From: Plecoglossus altivelis
Lineage: Eukaryota; Chordata; Actinopteri; Osmeriformes; Plecoglossidae
Reading direction: 5' to 3'
DNA: 64,000 nt
Assembly: GCA_036571765.1 (NCBI GenBank)
Contig: BROE01000003.1
Span: 6,920,336 to 6,984,335 of the forward strand
This document shows positions 47,341 through 58,346 of the stretch, piece after piece. The notes under the pieces are model-generated. The model worked only from the letters and a program-made list of their open reading frames with translations, searched no databases and was not told the DNA's origin. The position numbers and the translations under genes are program-made. Each line of letters opens with the position of its first letter. Position 1 is the first letter of the stretch.

Positions 47341-48864
47341 AATTTCCAGAGATTTTACCGAACTAGAATAAAGTGTAATTGCACAGCCACTAAAATAGGT
47401 GGCAGTTGTGCTCTCATGGTCAGTGTGCACAGGTAGTATTAGCTGTATGGTGTAGGATTTGCATGCGTACACACCAAAGAGCAGGAGATAGTAAACAGAT
47501 CGTGAACACAGAGCAGTGAACAAACCTCGCAAGAGACTCAATTAAAAAATATTTAACATGGATGAAAAGGCGTAGAGAGACATAGGTAATGAGATAAACG
47601 AAAGTCACCTGAAAGCTAAGACAAGGAGGTATGACGAAGCGTATGCAGCACTTGGCTTCACATGACTACAGTGGGAGACGAGGAAAGACCAGTGTGTAAA
47701 CCACTAAACCAGCGAGCATCATATAAGGTGGCGTACCAGTGCCAAAAAACATGCACAAATAAGGATAAAGCGTTTTATGATTCTCAGGAGAATTGATACA
47801 TTTGGCATATTTTCTGACACAGTATTTTTTGTTGTAAGTTGATGTATACCTCTTTCTGTTTTTGTTTTGTTGTTATGTACTTTAATTTTATGGACAAATT
47901 GTACTATTATAGTTGCGGCGGAGAGTGGGGGGCCGCAAAATCTTTTCTTCTTTACGGGGGGCATTACAGAAAATATTTGAGAAGCACTGCACTAAACGCA
48001 ATAAAGTCCTTAAGCGCATAAAATACAATATGGTGGCTATAATAGATTCTTCTGAGTTTTTTGTTCCTTATGAAAAACAAAGCAGATAGAAAGAATTTCA
48101 GAATTTAGGGACAAAAGGGTTGCAAATTGCATCACTTTGAAAATATGAAAATTGGGGCGTGGCCTGTAGCGGCCCCTTTGGTCTCAAGTGAACCAGGATG
48201 TGTGTGGTAGTTACTAATGTTGTACAGTTTCACCATGCAAAAGAGTCAAAACCAGGCGAAAATGACGGAAAACAAACCCAAAATGTTTTGGAGTGTGCAA
48301 CGTAAGAGTCACCACATGTATCCTAGAGATGCCTTCATATTTGAATCGTAAAGGTTATTGATGGACTCATATTTTCCTTGTTTTCTGCTATCCTCCAGTT
48401 TCATTGGTTCAGAGTCTGGTGCTATTTTGGTAGATTTTGAGTACCTTTGATTTGGCCTTGATAATTGAGAATTGATGCATTTGACATACTTTCTGACACA
48501 GATTAATTTATTAAACAAAGTTATTTAAGCATTTTTGGTTGTAAGTTGATCTATTCATATTTCTGTTTTTGTTTTGTTATGTAGTTTTAATTTGGCCTGA
48601 CACGACTTGTATCTTTTTTTCAGCACATCACCTATATGACCTGTTAATTTAGTTTTCCACTTTGATAAACTGTTTCACAGAAGAAAAACACAACCTCCAA
48701 TTTGAAAAATGCAAATTTCTGAATTAAAAAAGTTTCTCTAAAACACTCACACATGCTCAATCAAGCACTTCAAAAATTTGAAATTGAAACACAAGTTGCA
48801 AATGGGAACATATACAAGTAATTGTGAGATATAATCAAGCTAAAAATAACAATTTACAAAAAAC
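47341..48864. other. No gene; local direct repeat
   Basis: The segment at about 47790-47900 is repeated at about 48470-48610 in the same orientation ('ttctgacacag', 'ttgtaagttgat', 'tttctgtttttgttttgtt'). The rest shows nothing recognisable. Confidence 0.5.
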
Positions 48865-50240
48865 AAGTGTAGCCGTAGGCGCTTTTTCTTTTTGTTTATC
48901 TGTACCACTCCTCAAAACAGTTCCTGTCCAAAATGAGACATAGAGCAACATCATAGATCTTGCACTTCCACGGAGTGAAGTTTCTCTTCTTCTCCACTTA
49001 GTGGCAGCATTGACAAGAACTATGGCCTTGTGTGGCTTTGTCCTTGACCTCTGAAGCCACGGTAATGGCAACAGGGACATGGTCAGTGCACCTTTGGGTG
49101 GGAATTATTGCCTGGTTCACTCCACACTGCTGAGACACCAGTTCTGCCTGGAAGATCTTGTGTGTCATCGGTGTCACCTGTTGTGTAGTGCTGATTTCGC
49201 AGTGCAGGATGTATGCATTCGTTGTTGCCATGTCCACAAAGTGACTGAAGAGGGTACGGTAGCAGCAAGCAGTTCTACAGTGGGTGGAGTAATACTGGGG
49301 AAGCTCGTCCAACAGGTCAACCCCTCCCATGTTCTTATTGTAGGCAATGATGAGGGTAAGACAGGGGATGTCTTTTACTGCCCAGGGTCCATCTCCATCC
49401 TTCACTTTCCTCTGGACAACCTCACCACAAAACTCTGGGTGGATTGTGGGACACACTTACACCTCCTGCGTGTCCATCCACTTCACAAAGACCAGGGCAT
49501 CTTCTCTGATCCATCTCACTGCCGCCCTCTTGGGTTTTTTGTTGAGGGCATTTGCTCTGCCACTTGGACACCCTATCCTGTTGCTTCAGTAGGTACCACA
49601 AGCTCCAAACGTCATGATAGCGAAACTAAGGAATAGTTTGGGGCTCATGTAGAAGTTGTCCATATAAATATGATATCCTGTCCCAAAATGTGATGGCTGA
49701 ACAAGGTACATGACAGCGTCATAACACAGTCCTTGCACACTGGGTGTGTGATTTTCAGATGTATACCTTGAAGTTGAGGGTGTAGCCATTGCTTTACTGC
49801 CAACACAAACAGCTTGATCCCCCGTTTTGTTGGTTTGTCCTTCATATATTGGGTCATGATAGTTTTTGCTTTAGTTTTACTTTAGTAGCCACCGTCCTCT
49901 CATCGACTGACAGTTCCTTCTTTGGGTGGTAATGAGCCTGGCAGGCTTTATGAATGTCATCCATCAGAGGTTTGACTGAACAGCTTGTGGTACTGTAGTG
50001 ATCCCTTGTGCTGGTCATTTCTGACATCCTCTTCTGAAATCACTGAAGTGGATGTTCCATGATATTGACCGGAATCTGTCTCTTGTCATGATGGTAGTTG
50101 GAAACGGCACAAACAAGATGTGGTTTTGTTTCTAGTAGTCCTGGATACTTGGCAGCAACACCAATGATGTGTACATAAGGAGACCAAATAATTTGTGCAT
50201 ATACTCAACTCCAACATCAGTACATTTGTATTCCATTCTC
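48865..50240 (-). mobile_element. piggyBac-family transposase remnant (PGBD-like)
   Basis: The minus strand carries ordered piggyBac motifs over broken frames. From about 50080 comes RDRFRSIS..NIHFSDF. Near 49870-49920 is SVDERMVATKVKL, which includes one catalytic Asp, followed by MTQYMKDKPTKRGIKLFVLA. At 49630-49690 is GYHIYMDNFYMSPKLF, with the second Asp. At 49300-49380 is IIAYNKNMGGVDLLDELPQY, with the third Asp region, and then HFVDMATTNAYILH. The C-terminal Cys-rich domain (PWKCKIYDVALC, ending ECF-type residues and EEWYR) is recognisable at 48890-48980. Several frameshifts and stops make it inactive. Family knowledge: piggyBac inserts at TTAA. Confidence 0.85.
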
Positions 50241-50890
50241 ATTTCCTGTTGAAGACATTTTGGTGAAAATCACATAGGAATGCATTGAAATCTGAATGTT
50301 CGATTGTGAAAAGCAGTTTTTTCCTTAGTGACTTTTTTCAGAATGTTGGCACCATTCTGAAACTTCCTGGATACTTGGATTATGCACTAAAATGCAAAAC
50401 GCAAGGCTTACAAGTGGTGGAACATTTAAAAAAATAGCTAACTAAAATTTGACTTCAGATTAGTGTATGTCACGTTAGGTTGCATAGGTTTTAGGAAAAT
50501 ATGACCAAAATGATTTTTTCTTAATCTTCAACAGGCTTGTATCTACAAAATGCAGTTCTCCCCCATTTCTCTGGTGTAGAATGGAGAATTTAACTAGCGT
50601 ACGTTAATATGATGTAACTGGGACACAATCTCCTACAGATTTCCAGTTTTACACAAATCACAAAAATAATACAATTTTAGCTAAGGTATTAAATGCTGAT
50701 GGCTCGCTTACGTCACTGTGTGGTTTGAAGAGGTGATTCACTGGGTTTTTAGGCAATTTCACATAATCCTTAAGATCTCTGAATAGGGTATGTAACATTG
50801 GTTGGGCTGAATGGCCTGGGTGCTGTTTTATCCGCCTTAATGTAACCTTAGAAAATGTCCAGCATTGAAAAACATATATGGTATGCTCAT
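50241..50890. other. No gene recognised
   Basis: Probably the 5' part of the decayed piggyBac element; no further motif could be assigned. Confidence 0.35.
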
Positions 50891-50894
50891 AACT

Positions 50895-50980
50895 ATGTAT
50901 GTATGTATGTATGTATGTATGTATGTATGTATGTATGTATGTATGTATGTATGTATGTATGTATGTATGTATGTATGTAC
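50895..50980. repeat. (ATGT)n microsatellite
   Basis: About twenty ATGT units. The His-Thr-Tyr-Ile repeats in the reverse frames and Cys-Met-Tyr-Val repeats forward are artefacts. Confidence 0.97.
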
Positions 50981-51246
50981 AGTATGTATGTGAGATGCGC
51001 GCTGATTGGTTGGTGTACAACGAGCAATGCTGCACAGCAAAAACAGCCAAACATGCATCATGAAATGTAGATTTACATGACAACACAGGTCACATTCTCA
51101 AACAAATTATGAACAAAACAGATCCTTCTTCTATTCCTATTCCAATATAGGAATAACGAAGTGTGGCAAGTGCTTTTCATGGTTTTGTTTTCTATTTGAT
51201 CTGAATGCAATGCATCCACTGCTAACTGTAACTGAGTCTGATTAAT

Positions 51247-51760
51247 TATGCCAGTCCCTTCGGTGTACAGTTGGAAGCATTTGATACTGGAATATACAGA
51301 ACTGACAATAGAAGGGGGTGCCTCTCATGGCAGGCTTGTCTTCCTTCTTGCCATGAAAGGCACCCCCTAGTACCTCTGTCTAGGAAACAGTCCCATTAAT
51401 GAAATTTTCTGTGGTTACTCATGCCAGTTCCCTCAATGTACAGTAAGAAGCATTTGATGCTGGGATATACCGAACTGACAGTAGGGGGTGCCTCTCATGA
51501 CAGGCTTGTATTCCCTCTTGCATTTAAAAGCCCCCCTGCTACCTCAGTCTAGGAATATACTACATGCTTAAACCTTAGTCTGGTTGCTCATGCCAGTCCC
51601 CTCAGTATATAGTATGAAAAATTTTATGTTGGGATATACAGAACTGACAATAGAAGGGGGTGTCTTTCATGGCAATAATGAATACAGCAAGCCTGCCATG
51701 AAAGGTACCCATGGCTACAAACAACGATCCAGGTTCCTCCACAAAATGCAATTTATTATA
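51247..51760 (+). repeat. Three-unit tandem repeat (~170 bp) with strong hairpins
   Basis: Units start with ATGCCAG at 51247, 51421 and 51590 (spacing 174 and 169). Each carries 'gatatacagaactgacaat' or a close variant, then a hairpin. Unit 1: GGGGGTGCCTCTCATGGCA and TGCCATGAAAGGCACCCCC around a short loop (51315-51369). Unit 3: GGGGGTGTCTTTCATGGCA and TGCCATGAAAGGTACCC (51656-51711). Unit 2 has a partly decayed stem (51484-51540). No coding content. Confidence 0.85.
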
Positions 51761-53160
51761 CATATGGACATTGTAGAAGATAAAGAGAGACATCTACAGC
51801 AAAACTGAATTCATGTTTGGCAAACTACAACAGGCTGAATGGGGCATCAAACACAAGAGCATCAGGTTACAAGTCAGTCTCTTCATCCTCTCTACCACAC
51901 ATTAACTGCATTAATTAATATTGGACAGCTTTGGGACAACATTTAAGCCACTGCAATTCAGTCATATTTTGACATCTTAAGGTGGATGGTGTTTCCTGAA
52001 ATAGCTGGCGTTATTTCTACAACCAAATACATCAGTCAAATAACTCTCTTAAACACTCTTTCTCCTTTTTTGACAGTAAGAAAATATCACAATAGGTAAC
52101 CATGACAGATGTAACTTAACTTTTTTCACCATTTTGTTTTGAAAGCAGCACTTTTTTCCACCTTTGACTGCTGATATCCTTTGATATGCTATGATGTTGA
52201 GAACTGTTATGGAATATACTCGTAATCATTTGCTTTAATCATTTTCTCAGTCTTTTATTCTTTTATATTTTTAACGCTTAAATATATATAAAGATATAAA
52301 TGCTATTTTCTTCACTCTTTTTTCTCCCTTTCAACAGTAAGAAAATATTACAATGCATAATAATGGAAGCACTTTTTTCACTTTCTTACCTTCACGCTGT
52401 TTAGACTAAAAACACCTTTCCAATATTATTGTTGACATTGTATGCTATGGCATTGATACCTGTTCTGCAGTATACTACTTTCTCTCTATATTTGCTAATT
52501 TTTTTTTACTAGAGAGCTGGAAACACTATTCCAACACAAACGTTTTTAGTTTCTCAATCTTTCATACTTTTAAAGCTTTAAAAGGTATGGAAGTAAATAG
52601 TATGCTCTTTTCATGATTTTTATATGTCAACAGTAAGGAGAAATATTGCAATGCATTAAGTTGACAGAGAGATACTTAATAATAATAATTTAACCGTTTA
52701 GTTTTTAACGCGACACTTTTCCCCAACCTTCCACTTTCAAACTGTTTACATACTCTCACGATATTTAAGCTATAAAAACAAATCCAAGCTACTTAATATC
52801 ACTGAATACTTTTAACACTTTTTGTCACTTACATACTTTCACAACAGTCTCACATTGTTTATTGCACATACTTCTTTTAAAAACTGTTTCAAAACTTCTT
52901 CAATATTCAAGCTTTTGAAACAAACATGTTTCAACAGCTTTCAGCAAACACACACATTGTCTTCAGGAAATTGACATTTTCTAGTTTCATTTGTTTCATT
53001 TGTTTTCAGTTGTTCAAAATGGCAAAATTCTTTAGATATACCATCAGTTAACTTGAATAAAACTGAAACCCTGATTATAGCCCCAGACAAAGAAATTCCA
53101 TCAATTGTCCAACACCTTGGTTCTCTGAGCTTCACTTTTCCAGTCGAGCATCTGAAATCT
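51761..53160. other. Gene-free AT-rich stretch
   Basis: Loose repetition of 'cttttt-aac-gtaagaaaatat' phrases at 52050-52660, suggesting a degenerate local tandem repeat of about 260-300 bp. No gene. Confidence 0.45.
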
Positions 53161-53169
53161 AGGTGTCTG

Positions 53170-53470
53170 GTTTGACCAATCGTTGTCTTTAGACTGCCAT
53201 TCGAGACTTTTGGTCAGAAATTATTTTATCACTTAAGAAATATTGCTATATTGAGGATGATTTTAACGGACTCTGATCTTGAGATTGTTATTCATGCTTT
53301 TATTTCTTCACGTTTAGATTACTGTAACTCTCTTTTTACTTTTCTTAACGAATCTGCCCTAAATCGTCTCCTTATGGCACAAAATGCTGCAGCAAGGCTT
53401 TTAGCAGGATCGGGTAGACGGGCTTACATCAACCCTATTTTGTCTTCCCTACACTGTGTACAGCATTAAG
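53170..53470 (+). mobile_element. LINE reverse transcriptase C-terminal fragment
   Basis: The frame 53251-53469 reads LEIVIHAFISSRLDYCNSLF, AQNAAARLLAGSGRRAYI and ILSSLHCVQ. This is the well-known thumb/C-terminal segment of vertebrate LINEs (HAF-SSRLDYCN, QNAAARLL, SLHW). The surrounding protein is lost. It is a different lineage from the L2-like copies at 8 and 32 kb. Confidence 0.8.
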
Positions 53471-54840
53471 CATTCACAGCTTGAACTGAACAGTAGCCTA
53501 ACAGGGCAAAATGGGTTTGGCTGAGATGAAGTTGCTCTGTCCACTTCAAGTCCAATGTCTGTCAACTTTTTTGTTTTTCCACTCATTTCACAAGAGGACG
53601 GTAAAAAAAAGAATCAGACAAAACAAGAACAGCATGTATATACTGTAAAAGAAAATTAAAACACTACGTGTTCGATGCTGTGTTTGGCAGAGTTAGTTAC
53701 ATAGCCTATTTTCGAATACACAAAAACAATGTGACAAACACTTTAGTATGGCTTCAAAATGCACTTATGAGAAGGCTGTGGTAACCACTGGAAACATTTA
53801 GAACTCACGCAGCTATTAGATTGATGTTCTGTCTTCTAATTTTATGTAAAGTATCAGTTCATAGACACACATGAAAACACATAGTTACTTATCATACATG
53901 AGTATAAATAAAATCCTGAAATATTAAACATTCTTGAAGTTGTTAAATTTCTGACTTTTTGGGGAGCGAAGAAGGGATTCAACATATACATATCCTACAT
54001 GGTGAACCCAGTATCTTCATACATATTTAATTGTGAGCTAAGTGTTACACCTAATATGTATGCTTTTGCTCTGTTTAAAGGACATGTATAGAAGGTACGG
54101 CCTGAAAATGACTCAAATCCTGAGGCCCTCAACGCCCTAAGCCCTGCCCTGGTGGAGGGTTGTGCACTTTGGTAGCCAGGGAAAACTAAAAAAGGGGAAA
54201 AACAGGCACCACTTCATAGTGATAGGCTGGCAGCTTCGAGGCAGATTTGACATTGCTAATTGATAGAAGAGATCTGCAAATGACAGCCCAGCATAGGAAA
54301 AAGGGAAAAATAGCATTCATAACAGGGAGAGTGAGTAGTGAAGTATTGTCATATACGCACAAGTACAGGGATTGTTCTCGCCTGGCGAAACTGTAATTGC
54401 ATACACTCCCTCACACAACCCCACTTTTACTTTCTTAAATATTCAGGTTTGAGGTTAACTGACATTTTGGATTGACCAAGAGCATTGTAATTGTTCAATA
54501 ATAAAATGAGTGCTCAAAAATGTACCTAATGATTGTGCACACAGTGTATAGAACTAGACCAAGTGAATAATCTTCTTAACGATGACATCCCTGTTTATTT
54601 ATATAAATGTTTGTTTGTTTGTTTGTTTGTGTGTGTGTAAGCATGCCAAACATTTTCAAAACTGGCAAGAGCATAGCAGACAACTGTATTTTTTTCTCCC
54701 AGTCAACTCGGGGCAAATCGGATGTTGGCTAATTTTCCATATTGAGCTCCTGCCCTGTTGCACTTGTGCCATGGATTTCCTCAGTTCCAAGAAACTTTTC
54801 TTGACATTAGAAAATAAATGTGGTGCTTGTATACCCATTT
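53471..54840. other. Gene-free stretch
   Basis: No exon recognised. A short (GTTT)n run lies at 54610-54629. Confidence 0.45.
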
Positions 54841-54845
54841 CTGAT

Positions 54846-54906
54846 TGTGCTGGTGATCTCTGGCTGAGATCTCTGGCTGAGATCTCTGGCTGAGATCACC
54901 AGCACA
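54846..54906. repeat. Inverted repeat with internal 13-bp tandem units
   Basis: TGTGCTGGTGATCTC (54846-54860) and its exact reverse complement (54892-54906) flank three tandem copies of TGGCTGAGATCTC or close to it. Confidence 0.95.
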
Positions 54907-55024
54907 AGATGGCAGCACCTCTGTACGGGATATTTTGGCTTCATTTTTGTTTAGTGGGAGGGTTTGAGAAATTGCTCATGTAACCCTTATTCTATATAAA
55001 ATAATGGAGTTCTCAACAGCAGAC

Positions 55025-55335
55025 TCTTACCTTTGACCCCTCATAAAGGGACATCTGGCCAGGTGGGGCCAGGTGTCCCCCTGTAGATTTAGGAGGGTGC
55101 TTATCACTTGAATGGAATGTTGGGGAACAATTTGCCTTAGGTTGAATGACTGTATCCTGGACTGAAAAATGCCAAGCACAGAACTAGATTTGAGAACTGC
55201 CAGTTTTAAATGAACCAATGACACCTTTGAATGGTTTGAGTTAATGGAAGTATAAATGATTGAGTTGGAGACAAAGACTTCAGACAAGTTTGTAACTGTG
55301 GTCAGACTTGTCTCCTTGCCGGCAAGCATTAAAAC
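55025..55335 (-). repeat. Dispersed repeat, copy 2 (inverted pair with 46530-46830)
   Basis: A minus-strand frame runs through it (55027-55329) with a counterpart at 46500-46630 (MLAGK-TSL, SEVFV, IYT), which suggests a shared ancestor that may have been coding. No family recognised. Confidence 0.7.
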
Positions 55336-55913
55336 TTCCTTAGCTTCAACAACTCTGTGTTCTTCTTATTTAAGCATTATCTAACAGGGAGGAAGCGGTG
55401 ATAAGTCGCCCATTATTTTCAGTCCATGGTGGAAACAACTGCAGACATTTCTGCACCCATTTTCCTATGAGTGTACCTTCCAGTCCCAGTTTACTGTAAA
55501 AATTGTAAAAACATTGTTAAATTCTGGACCTTCAGCAGTGATGGGCATGTCTTTCAAACTCCCCAACCCTCCCAGTCCGGTGCCGAGGGTCCAGAATTTA
55601 AGTCTATTTTTGTTTTTACCTTCACTACAAAATGAGGGAGAAAACTGCAAAAGGGTTCCATTTCTTAAAGAACCTTGCCTTCATACATTTGGCCCCAGAA
55701 GTCCTAGTCCAACTGGGAAGTGCCTTCATCAGCTCCTGCAAATGAGATATTTATTTGTCTTTATTTGTTACAAAGCAATTATTTATAACATGATGGAATG
55801 ATGAGGATTTTAAATTATTTTTTTCAATTTTATTGTGCAGTAAATACATGGTTGAAAAATGTCCTGTGTGGTCATGTTGATTGGACACAAGGTACATTAG
55901 AATTAGAACTGTG
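55336..55913. other. No gene recognised
   Basis: Short frames only; the frame at 55465-55650 has no family resemblance. Confidence 0.4.
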
Positions 55914-55917
55914 TTAA

Positions 55918-56188
55918 CCCTTGTGCTCTCTTAGTATTATGCAACTCACTCGCCTAAGGGTCAAAAAGGCCCTTTCTTCAATCCTGAAAAAAGATGGTTA
56001 TTTCAATTGTTACCCTGTACCCTTTGGGCACTTAAATGTGCAGGCATGCTGCACACAAATAAGAAAGATTTAGTTTAGATTTAGAGTTCAATCAGGCACA
56101 TACAATCTAAATGTCTTCTTGTGGGTGTGCGTGGGTGTGTAATTAACATAGTTTTGGGTCATTCTGACCCCTGAAGAGAGCACAAGGG
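55918..56188. mobile_element. piggyBac-type MITE (271 bp)
   Basis: Terminal inverted repeats CCCTTGTGCTCTCTT (from 55918) and AAGAGAGCACAAGGG (to 56188) are perfect over 15 bp. The left flank is TTAA (55914-55917) and the right flank TTAC, one change from the piggyBac target TTAA. Sub-terminal GGGTCA motifs occur on both sides. The CCCTTGTGCT start is typical of fish piggyBac MITEs. It has no coding capacity. Confidence 0.88.
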
Positions 56189-56192
56189 TTAC

Positions 56193-58197
56193 AACAATCA
56201 ATAGAAGAAAACAGTCTATGGCTTCATAGGTAAACCTGCCATTTACAAAGTTCATCATACCTGTTATACATTTGTACAACAACTTTATAAATATATAAGG
56301 GCCATAAAAGGCCTATTTGAGTGATTACAGTTTCTTTCAATCACACAGCTTAAAACTCAGTGAAGGACTTGTAAAAATCAGGGATGTTACTGCACCACTT
56401 AAAATCGATTTTCTATTGTAACTCCCTGCAAGGCCCATTAGGACAAAGGTATATGCACTTGATCCTTTTCCCATATCTCCAGCACTGGTTAGTAACTGGA
56501 TAGACTAAAGACAAACAAAATAACAAAAACACTGTCAAAATTACAGTTAAATACAGGTGGAATGAACAGAGAACAGAGGTATAGTGGAAACAATATCGGG
56601 AGCTCTATTTTTCTTTTTCTTCTTTTTTGGAATAGAGCAGAAATCAAATCATGTAAAAAAATTACATTAAAAAAAATAATAGACCACATACACTACAAAA
56701 CAGTGACAATGTCAATAATATTATACTTTTCTATTAGAAAATTAAATCATATTACATTGCAGTATATTGACATTTTTATAATAAAATAAACATCAAAAAA
56801 TAGCAGCAATCACTTTGATAAGAGGAAACAAAACATAGTTTTTCTTTTCTTGTTTTCAAAGTCATCAAACTTTGCTGGTAAATCGTCTATAGCAGCTTAT
56901 GTATCGTCTGAGTAGTGTTCAGTCTTGTCCATCTCTTCCCACTGTACAGTGACAACTTAAATTTTTAAGTTCTTCAAATACCCTCATTCCCCTCCCCATA
57001 CCTTTACACTCCCCAAACCTCGTTTTAGCAACTTCATTCAGCTCTCCCAGCTCCATTCTCTGCTGATCTCTAACAATAACGCAACATAAATCTTGAATTT
57101 GTACAAAATAATCTAAAAGCCATTTCTTTTTTCTAATGGAATAATTCAAACTTGTTCTTTTATTTATCTATTTTTTCACTCTCAACATTCATTGAGCAAA
57201 TGCAATACTTTCAACAGTATGTTTGTGATTGTGATCAGACTTAAATAGTGTCACGAACTAGGGTGTCAGAGATCCTACATTTCCCACAGACCTCATTCTT
57301 ACGTAATCAGTATATCAACTAGCCTTGGAAACAAAATAATATTCGGTAATACATAGTATTCGTCTACATATCAATATAAATTACATAACAATCAGAAGCT
57401 TTGGATGGTGTGTGTTAATGTCTAATACTGATACCAAGGCAGAAATTGTGAACTGTCAGACTACAATGAAGTATGGCACCTTTTAACTGTGTCCACTGTC
57501 AGCACAGTACCTTAAACCCCTAATGTAAGGACATCTGAACATGTAGATTACCCCAATTCTTTCCCAGAATGCACCACATATTATAATCTACTTAAACATT
57601 ACGGATGTGAGTTGGTCAATGTTCCCAAACCATTCCATCCTGTATGTTCACTGCCAGTGTTGTTTTCATAATAGTCAATGAGCTGTTGACCAAAAATGTT
57701 TTTTTGTTGTAATGGTTTTAGAGAATAGACAAAGTGACAACAGGATAGATATTTTGGACCAAGTTGTTTTGCGCATAGTAAAACTGTCAGATCATTTCTA
57801 AGAGATTACAGAATGCTATGTAGTTTAGTTTTTTAGCTAATATACTGCTCACCATTTGTTGAGTGATTCCTTGTTGATTAGTGCCACTGTCTTAGAAAGG
57901 GAATGTTAGCAGTCTAATAGTGTGACAGGACCCATTCAACTTTATGAGTGAGCTAACTAAGGATGCTTAGAAACAACATCATGCAGTTCCTTTGAAGCAA
58001 TTTACGAGATTGGTTCAAACGATCTATTGTGTTCCCTTCCAAACAGTAACACTAACCAGGGACAATAAATATATGTTTCTTTAGAAATGGGGAACATTAA
58101 GATAGTTAGCATATATGTCTTCCGTCACACCCAGTACAATGTTTACATGTGACGAATGGCTGGTGTACAGTCTGCAGAACAGTCAAAAAATCCCTAA
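56193..58197. other. 3' flank of ccnd1, no other gene seen
   Basis: AT-rich sequence. It may include a long ccnd1 3' UTR, since several minus-strand AATAAA hexamers occur, but no separate gene was recognised. Confidence 0.45.
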
Positions 58198-58203
58198 TTT
58201 ATT
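58198..58203 (-). terminator. Candidate proximal polyadenylation signal of ccnd1
   Basis: AATAAA on the minus strand, about 145 bp past the ccnd1 stop codon. Mammalian CCND1 uses both proximal and distal sites, so longer transcripts may occur. Confidence 0.45.
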
Positions 58204-58346
58204 ATTCTGCAGGCCACTCACACTGCAGGTATTCGTTAAGAAAAACGGGACAGACTGCAGTGCGTCGCCAGGACCAGTCTATATCTTCTCTTTCCACAAC
58301 TCATCTCATTGGTTAGCCTCCAGAGACAAATAGACCAATTGTCTAA

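Noticed and set aside
49079..49636. 185-aa plus-strand frame
   Set aside because: Shadow of the piggyBac transposase on the opposite strand.
50658..51086. 142-aa frame with His-Thr-Tyr-Ile repeats
   Set aside because: Translation of the (ATGT)n microsatellite.
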